This document shows, piece by piece, positions 6,287 to 10,481 of a stretch of DNA of 10,481 nt; the stretch's first letter is position 1, and each line of letters begins with the position of its first letter. The notes beneath the pieces are model-generated. The model had not been told where the DNA came from and ran no database searches. It saw nothing but the letters and a program-made list of their open reading frames with translations. The DNA is from Bacillota bacterium. Lineage in GTDB: Bacteria > Bacillota_I > Bacilli_A > Erysipelotrichales > Erysipelotrichaceae. Location of the stretch: the NCBI GenBank assembly GCA_023388535.1, contig JAEWFZ010000003.1, positions 1-10,481 on the forward strand, read 5' to 3'. Both the position numbers and the translations under genes were made by a program.

Positions 6287-6322
6287 AGCAATTTAACTCT
6301 GATAGGGTAAATTGCTTTTTTT
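6287..6322 (+). terminator. Rho-independent terminator of leuS
   Basis: A 9-bp perfect stem pairs AGCAATTTA (6287-6295) with TAAATTGCT (6308-6316) around a 12-base loop, followed by a run of T through 6322. It lies 15 bases after the leuS stop and isolates the pullulanase gene. Confidence 0.9.
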
Positions 6323-6346
6323 ATGCTTAAATTTTGGACACTTACC

Positions 6347-6374
6347 TTGACATATAAATGAATACCCTTAAAAT
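6347..6374 (+). promoter_or_regulatory. Promoter of the pullulanase gene
   Basis: A consensus -35 TTGACA (6347-6352) is 16 bases from TAAAAT (6369-6374, 5 of 6 matches). It is a strong vegetative-type promoter, with the start near 6381, inside the cre-like operator just downstream. Confidence 0.82.
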
Positions 6375-6379
6375 AAAAT

Positions 6380-6393
6380 TGGTAGCGTTTACA
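6380..6393 (+). promoter_or_regulatory. cre-like / LacI-family operator overlapping the transcription start
   Basis: TGGTAGCGTTTACA matches the Bacillus cre consensus TGWAANCGNTNWCA at all fixed positions except the third and fourth. It begins 6 bases after the -10, where CcpA or a MalR-type LacI-family repressor would block initiation. That suits a polysaccharide-degrading enzyme repressed by glucose. Sequence alone does not separate CcpA from a maltose-specific regulator. Confidence 0.68.
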
Positions 6394-6421
6394 TAATTAA
6401 GTTTTTAGGAGGAAAATCCAT

Positions 6422-9400
6422 ATGAATCTAATTGAAAAAAGTATGAAACTACTTTTCGCACTAGTTTTAGTGGTTAGTAGTTTTTTTGTTGCACCAATTC
6501 AAGCTGAAGAATCAAAAACAATTAGTTTTGAGTTTATTCCCAAGACTGAAAATACCGAGGTAGCGTACCGAATTCATTTATGGGAAGAACCAGCTGAAAA
6601 TCTGAAAAAAGCTATCAATCAGCCAATGACAAAAGATGCTGACACGGGCAATTTCATGTTTCAGGTTGAAGTTCCAAAAGCTGTCGAGCGATTAGGCTAT
6701 ATCGTTTACTATGAGCACAACGGTAATTGGATAAAGGATATTGATGACAATCGTTATGTTAATTTGGAAAAGGTCATCACCAGAGTAAACTTGGTCTCAG
6801 GTCAATATGATCCTGAGGTAAGTTATAGTGACGGTTTACCAGCAGAAGAAGTCGATAAAACGGCTTTAATCGCTGCGCTAACAGAAGGAGAATCTAAGTC
6901 TGAATCCGAATACACAGCGGAAAGTTTCTTAGAACTCACTCAAGCGTTAAATAATGGAAGAAGCGTTAATGAAAATAATGAGGCTAGTCAAGAAGAAGTA
7001 AATGCAGCGACATCGGCCATTAATGCCGCCATCGCCGCCTTAATTTTGAAGGAACCAGAACAGCCAAGTAAAGAAATAATTCTTCATTTTCAACCAAGTT
7101 CTATGGAACATCCATGGCAAACCTGGTTCTGGGCTCACGATATTGATGGTTTTGAAATAGATGCCCATTCTACCGATGATTTTGGTTATGTTTATGTGAT
7201 TGACAATACTACGAATCTTACAGAAATTAATTTCTTGTTTAAGAGTTATCTGGGTACGGATAATCCGTGGGCCAGTCAAACCGGGGATTACAAAAATGTT
7301 CAGTTAACGGATGGAGCTGGGGAATTCTGGATAAAACAAAACGATCCACAGGTCTATGATCGTTTACCGACAGAGCCCGAAGAACAATTAACCGAGGTAG
7401 AACTTACCATCCATTATGTTCGTTTTGATAACGACTATAACGGTTGGAACGTTTGGTCCTGGTTACCGGGTAAAGATGGTAGTAGTTATGCGCTTGATGA
7501 AAATCGCTCGACTACAATTACCTATACGGATGAAAACGGAATTAGTTCCGTTGGCCTCATCCTTCGCAAGAGCCTTGACAATAATGATTGGGCGGAAAAA
7601 AATACTAATCAAGATTTATTCTTCTCTGATTTTGATGAAGCAGGTAAGGCTGAAATCTGGATTGTTCAAAAGGATTCAAAGATCTACAGAAGCCTTGATG
7701 AAATACCTTCTAAAATAGTAAACGCTGTACTAAGTGATCCTTATTCAATCAGAGTTACTGTATCGAAAGAACTTAAGGATGAAGAGTTAACAGATTTTGT
7801 TGTTGAAGGCTATGAGATTAAGAATGTATTAAAAGATTCTGATAATCCATACCAGTTAGTGATAGAAGCTACCCATCAGATTTTATTAGATAGAGATGTT
7901 ACGATTACTCATCCGATTTATGGTGAGTTTGTATTGCCGCTTCTGCAAGGGTATTTGCATTCGAAAGAATTTAATGAAGCTAACTATTATGATGGCATTT
8001 TAGGAGCTATTTATAGTTTAGAAAGTACTACTTTCAGGTTATGGGCACCAACCGCTAAAAGCGTTGAACTAAACGTTTATAGCGACGATAAACTTTATCC
8101 AATGAGCCAAGGAGAAAATGGAACTTGGGAGTACACCTATGCTGGTGATGCTAATCTCAAAGAATATCGTTATCGAATAACTTTCAACGATGGTAGCGTA
8201 CATGAAGCCAACGACCCTTATGCGAGAGCCGTTACCATTAATGGAACTAGATCGGTCGTCGTTGATTCTGGTTCTTTAAAACCAGCTGGTTTTACCACTG
8301 AAAGAATGCCGAAGTTTACCGATGAAACCGACGCCATTATTTATGAAGCCCATGTTCGCGACTTAACCATTGGTCCTGATAATGGAATTGTAAATAAAGG
8401 AAAATTCATAGGCTTAACCGAATCTGGAACCGTTACCGCTGAAGGTAATTTATCTGGATTAGATTATCTTGCTTCCTTAGGCGTTACTCATATTCAGTTT
8501 TTGCCTATTTATGATTTTGATAGCGTCGATGAAGCTGGTGATTTAAGCTTTAATGCTCAATATAATTGGGGCTATGATCCATTACATTTCAATGTGCCTG
8601 AAGGTTCTTATTCTACCAATCCTGAAGATCCGACCTCAAGGATTCTGGAGCTTAAAGCCATGATCCAAGCCATCCACGATCGTGGTATGTATGTCATCAT
8701 GGATGTGGTCTATAACCATGTATATAATGTGGAACGTTCGCCGTTACATCAGACAGTTCCGGGTTATTATTTCCGTTACGACGAGAATGGAAACTTGTAT
8801 AATGGCACTGGCGTAGGCAACGAAACCGCTTCGGAACAATTAATGTATCGTAAGTATATGATTGATTCTCTGAAATACTGGGCTTCCGAATATAATATTG
8901 ACGGATTTAGATTTGATTTAATGGGCATTCATGATGTTGAAACGATGAATCAAATCCGTAAAGAATTAAACAAGATTGATGATTCAATTATTATTCTTGG
9001 GGAAGGCTGGCAAATGGGAAATCATCCTCAGGGTGTTCTTGGCGCCAATCAATACAATGCTGATAAATTGGACGGCATTTCATTCTTTAACGATGCGTTT
9101 AGAGATGCTGTGAAAGGAGACAATTTCAATGCTACAAACCCAGGTTATATCAACGGTGGTTCCAGTGAGGATCACGCTTGGTTTGTATTGAATGGAATCA
9201 AGTCTCAATATATTCGTCCGTATATTAATCCACAACAAAACGTTTTATATAATGAAGCCCATGATAATTACACCATGTACGACAAACTTCTGGCTTCCAA
9301 TCCAAACGATGATGATTTAACTAGAGTATTCCGACACACCCACGCCACCTCTTTACAGCTTTTAGGTAACGGCATGGTCTTTATTCATGCTGGTCAAGAG

Positions 9401-10481
9401 AATTTGAGGACGAAAGGGGGCGACCATAACTCTTATAAGAGTCCGGATAGTGTCAACGTCTTTCATTATGATCGTGCCGCAACTTACGATAAGGCGCATC
9501 AATTCTTTAAAGATTTAATCGTTTTACGGAAATCTGAAGATTTGTTTAGGATGAAATCGTTTGCTGAGATTAACGAAAAACTAGCTCATACGGAATTGAG
9601 TTCGCGTCATATTGTTTATAAAATTACGGATGATGCTAAAGAATATATCATTATTTCAAGTTCACAAGAACAACCGATGTCCATTGACCTAGAACCGGGA
9701 GATTATCAAGTGGTTGCTCGAGATATGGTTGTTTATAATGATGAAGCAGATAGAGAAGTACTTTCAGGGATTAGTTCAATTGAAGTACAACCTCATACCG
9801 TTACGATTCTTTTGAAAGTCCCTGTGTCTCATACCGTGATCTTTGAAAGTAATGGGGGAACGCTTCTTGAAGCGATGGTGGTTTTAGATGGAGTGTTATT
9901 GACCTTACCAGAAGCACCAGTTCGTGAAGCCTATGAAGTTTTCGCGGCTTGGTATGTTGACGAAGCTTTGAGTATGAAGTTTGATGAAACGCAGCCAATT
10001 ACTTCAGATCTAACCTTATATGCGAAGTATGATTTGATTCCAACCGACAAAACAGCTTTAAAAGAGGCTATTGATCAAGCTGAAGCTCTAGAGGTTAGTT
10101 TGTATACGGAAGCTAGTTATGCTGTGGTTATGACCGCTTTAGAAGCTGCGAAGTCTATCTACATAAATGATAAAGTTACTCAAGAACAAGTCGATCAAGC
10201 TAAAGACGCGCTTCAAAAAGCAATCGATGGTTTAGTCAAGGTTGAAGAACCAGAAGAGCCAATCGAAGTCGACAAGAGCTTACTTGCTAAACTCGTAGAA
10301 ATGGCAGAGGCTATCGATAAAGCAGACTACACTACAGAATCCTACCAAGCCTTAGAACAAGCGCTATCTTCTGCTAAGGACGTCCTTGACGACGAACAAG
10401 CGACTCAAGAACAAGTCGATCAAGCTAAAGACGCGCTTCAAAAAGCAATCGATGGTTTAGTCAAGGTTGAAGAACCAGAAG
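6422..10481 (+). CDS. Secreted multidomain type I pullulanase (GH13), 3' end beyond window
   Basis: The enzyme cuts alpha-1,6 branches of pullulan, glycogen or starch outside the cell. About 1353 codons are open with no stop. Domains: signal peptide 1-28 (cut after PIQA); divergent CBM41-like 33-139; FIVAR 145-209; CBM41 217-317 (TWFWAHD); CBM41 325-431 (NGWNVWSWLPG); pullulanase N-domain about 432-525; CBM48 527-615; GH13 about 638-1040; C-terminal beta domain to about 1136; Listeria-Bacteroides repeat about 1137-1207; FIVAR 1208-1275 and 1283-1351. GH13 marks are YNWGYDP (714-720, type I pullulanase signature), MDVVYNH (760-766), nucleophile D832 in DGFRFDLMG, acid/base E861 in LGEGW and transition-state Asp D948 in EAHDN. 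AGGAGG lies 9 bases before the ATG. The missing C terminus may hold a wall anchor. It resembles pulA/spuA products, but the exact name is unsure. Confidence 0.95.
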   Translation, partial: MNLIEKSMKLLFALVLVVSSFFVAPIQAEESKTISFEFIPKTENTEVAYRIHLWEEPAENLKKAINQPMTKDADTGNFMFQVEVPKAVERLGYIVYYEHNGNWIKDIDDNRYVNLEKVITRVNLVSGQYDPEVSYSDGLPAEEVDKTALIAALTEGESKSESEYTAESFLELTQALNNGRSVNENNEASQEEVNAATSAINAAIAALILKEPEQPSKEIILHFQPSSMEHPWQTWFWAHDIDGFEIDAHSTDDFGYVYVIDNTTNLTEINFLFKSYLGTDNPWASQTGDYKNVQLTDGAGEFWIKQNDPQVYDRLPTEPEEQLTEVELTIHYVRFDNDYNGWNVWSWLPGKDGSSYALDENRSTTITYTDENGISSVGLILRKSLDNNDWAEKNTNQDLFFSDFDEAGKAEIWIVQKDSKIYRSLDEIPSKIVNAVLSDPYSIRVTVSKELKDEELTDFVVEGYEIKNVLKDSDNPYQLVIEATHQILLDRDVTITHPIYGEFVLPLLQGYLHSKEFNEANYYDGILGAIYSLESTTFRLWAPTAKSVELNVYSDDKLYPMSQGENGTWEYTYAGDANLKEYRYRITFNDGSVHEANDPYARAVTINGTRSVVVDSGSLKPAGFTTERMPKFTDETDAIIYEAHVRDLTIGPDNGIVNKGKFIGLTESGTVTAEGNLSGLDYLASLGVTHIQFLPIYDFDSVDEAGDLSFNAQYNWGYDPLHFNVPEGSYSTNPEDPTSRILELKAMIQAIHDRGMYVIMDVVYNHVYNVERSPLHQTVPGYYFRYDENGNLYNGTGVGNETASEQLMYRKYMIDSLKYWASEYNIDGFRFDLMGIHDVETMNQIRKELNKIDDSIIILGEGWQMGNHPQGVLGANQYNADKLDGISFFNDAFRDAVKGDNFNATNPGYINGGSSEDHAWFVLNGIKSQYIRPYINPQQNVLYNEAHDNYTMYDKLLASNPNDDDLTRVFRHTHATSLQLLGNGMVFIHAGQENLRTKGGDHNSYKSPDSVNVFHYDRAATYDKAHQFFKDLIVLRKSEDLFRMKSFAEINEKLAHTELSSRHIVYKITDDAKEYIIISSSQEQPMSIDLEPGDYQVVARDMVVYNDEADREVLSGISSIEVQPHTVTILLKVPVSHTVIFESNGGTLLEAMVVLDGVLLTLPEAPVREAYEVFAAWYVDEALSMKFDETQPITSDLTLYAKYDLIPTDKTALKEAIDQAEALEVSLYTEASYAVVMTALEAAKSIYINDKVTQEQVDQAKDALQKAIDGLVKVEEPEEPIEVDKSLLAKLVEMAEAIDKADYTTESYQALEQALSSAKDVLDDEQATQEQVDQAKDALQKAIDGLVKVEEPE
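10178..10481 (+). repeat. Exact 79-bp direct repeat within FIVAR modules (10178-10256 and 10403-10481)
   Basis: The two copies are identical over all 79 bases and are offset by 225 bp, that is 75 codons, so the frame is kept. They encode the second half of FIVAR 2 and FIVAR 3 (TQEQVDQAKDALQKAIDGLV plus the acidic linker KVEEPE). The first halves of the two modules are clearly diverged. The second copy ends exactly at the last base of the window, so more copies may follow. Confidence 0.97.

Noticed and set aside
7416..7718. Plus-strand 100-codon frame, and minus-strand frames at 7040-7279 and 9801-9998
   Set aside because: All lie inside the pullulanase reading frame, which shows continuous recognisable domains; these are out-of-frame shadows.
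10178..10481. CRISPR-like direct repeats
   Set aside because: The repeat units are coding, in frame and separated by 146 bp of related FIVAR sequence, not by short spacers.

Overview
The window looks like a chromosomal piece of a low-to-mid GC Bacillota (Firmicutes) with a Gram-positive type cell wall. Supporting signs are a penicillin-binding DD-carboxypeptidase with a C-terminal membrane anchor, AAGGAG/GGAGG ribosome binding sites, a PyrR regulator, a T-box leader in front of leuS, a cre-like operator in front of a pullulanase, and FIVAR and Listeria-Bacteroides repeat modules. TGA is not read as Trp, so the standard bacterial code applies. I cannot name the genus. An erysipelotrichia-like or other gut Firmicute would fit, but that is a guess.

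Layout. 1-about 127: the 3' tail of an IS3-family transposase gene and its probable right end. 142-2809: a four-gene minus-strand operon with a promoter at 2780-2809 and a strong terminator at 142-172. In transcription order it encodes a small acidic protein of unknown function, a DacA/DacF-type D-alanyl-D-alanine carboxypeptidase, a HAD-family hydrolase and a two-TM protein with a zinc ribbon. The first three genes overlap, so translational coupling is likely. 2842-3091: a minus-strand tRNA-Trp(CCA)/tRNA-Glu(UUC) unit with its own promoter and terminator. 3105-3617: pyrR on the plus strand, with its start region overlapping the divergent tRNA promoter. 3644-6322: promoter, leucine T-box riboswitch, leuS (leucyl-tRNA synthetase) and terminator. 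6347-end: promoter, cre-like operator and a very large secreted type I pullulanase that is still open at the window edge. It has about 1353 codons without a stop, so it is easily missed by an ORF finder that requires a stop codon.

The pullulanase carries a signal peptide, three CBM41-like starch-binding domains (the first divergent and separated from the others by a FIVAR domain), a pullulanase N-domain, CBM48, a GH13 catalytic domain with all catalytic residues, a Listeria-Bacteroides (Flg_new) repeat and at least two C-terminal FIVAR repeats. The last two FIVARs share an exact 79-bp direct repeat that runs to the final base of the window. The window thus begins inside an insertion sequence and ends inside an exact repeat, which is what a whole contig broken at repeats would look like.

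I see no clearly undescribed multi-gene system. The most novel parts are the modular layout of the pullulanase, the unknown small protein and zinc-ribbon membrane protein co-transcribed with the carboxypeptidase, and the back-to-back tRNA/pyrR control region.
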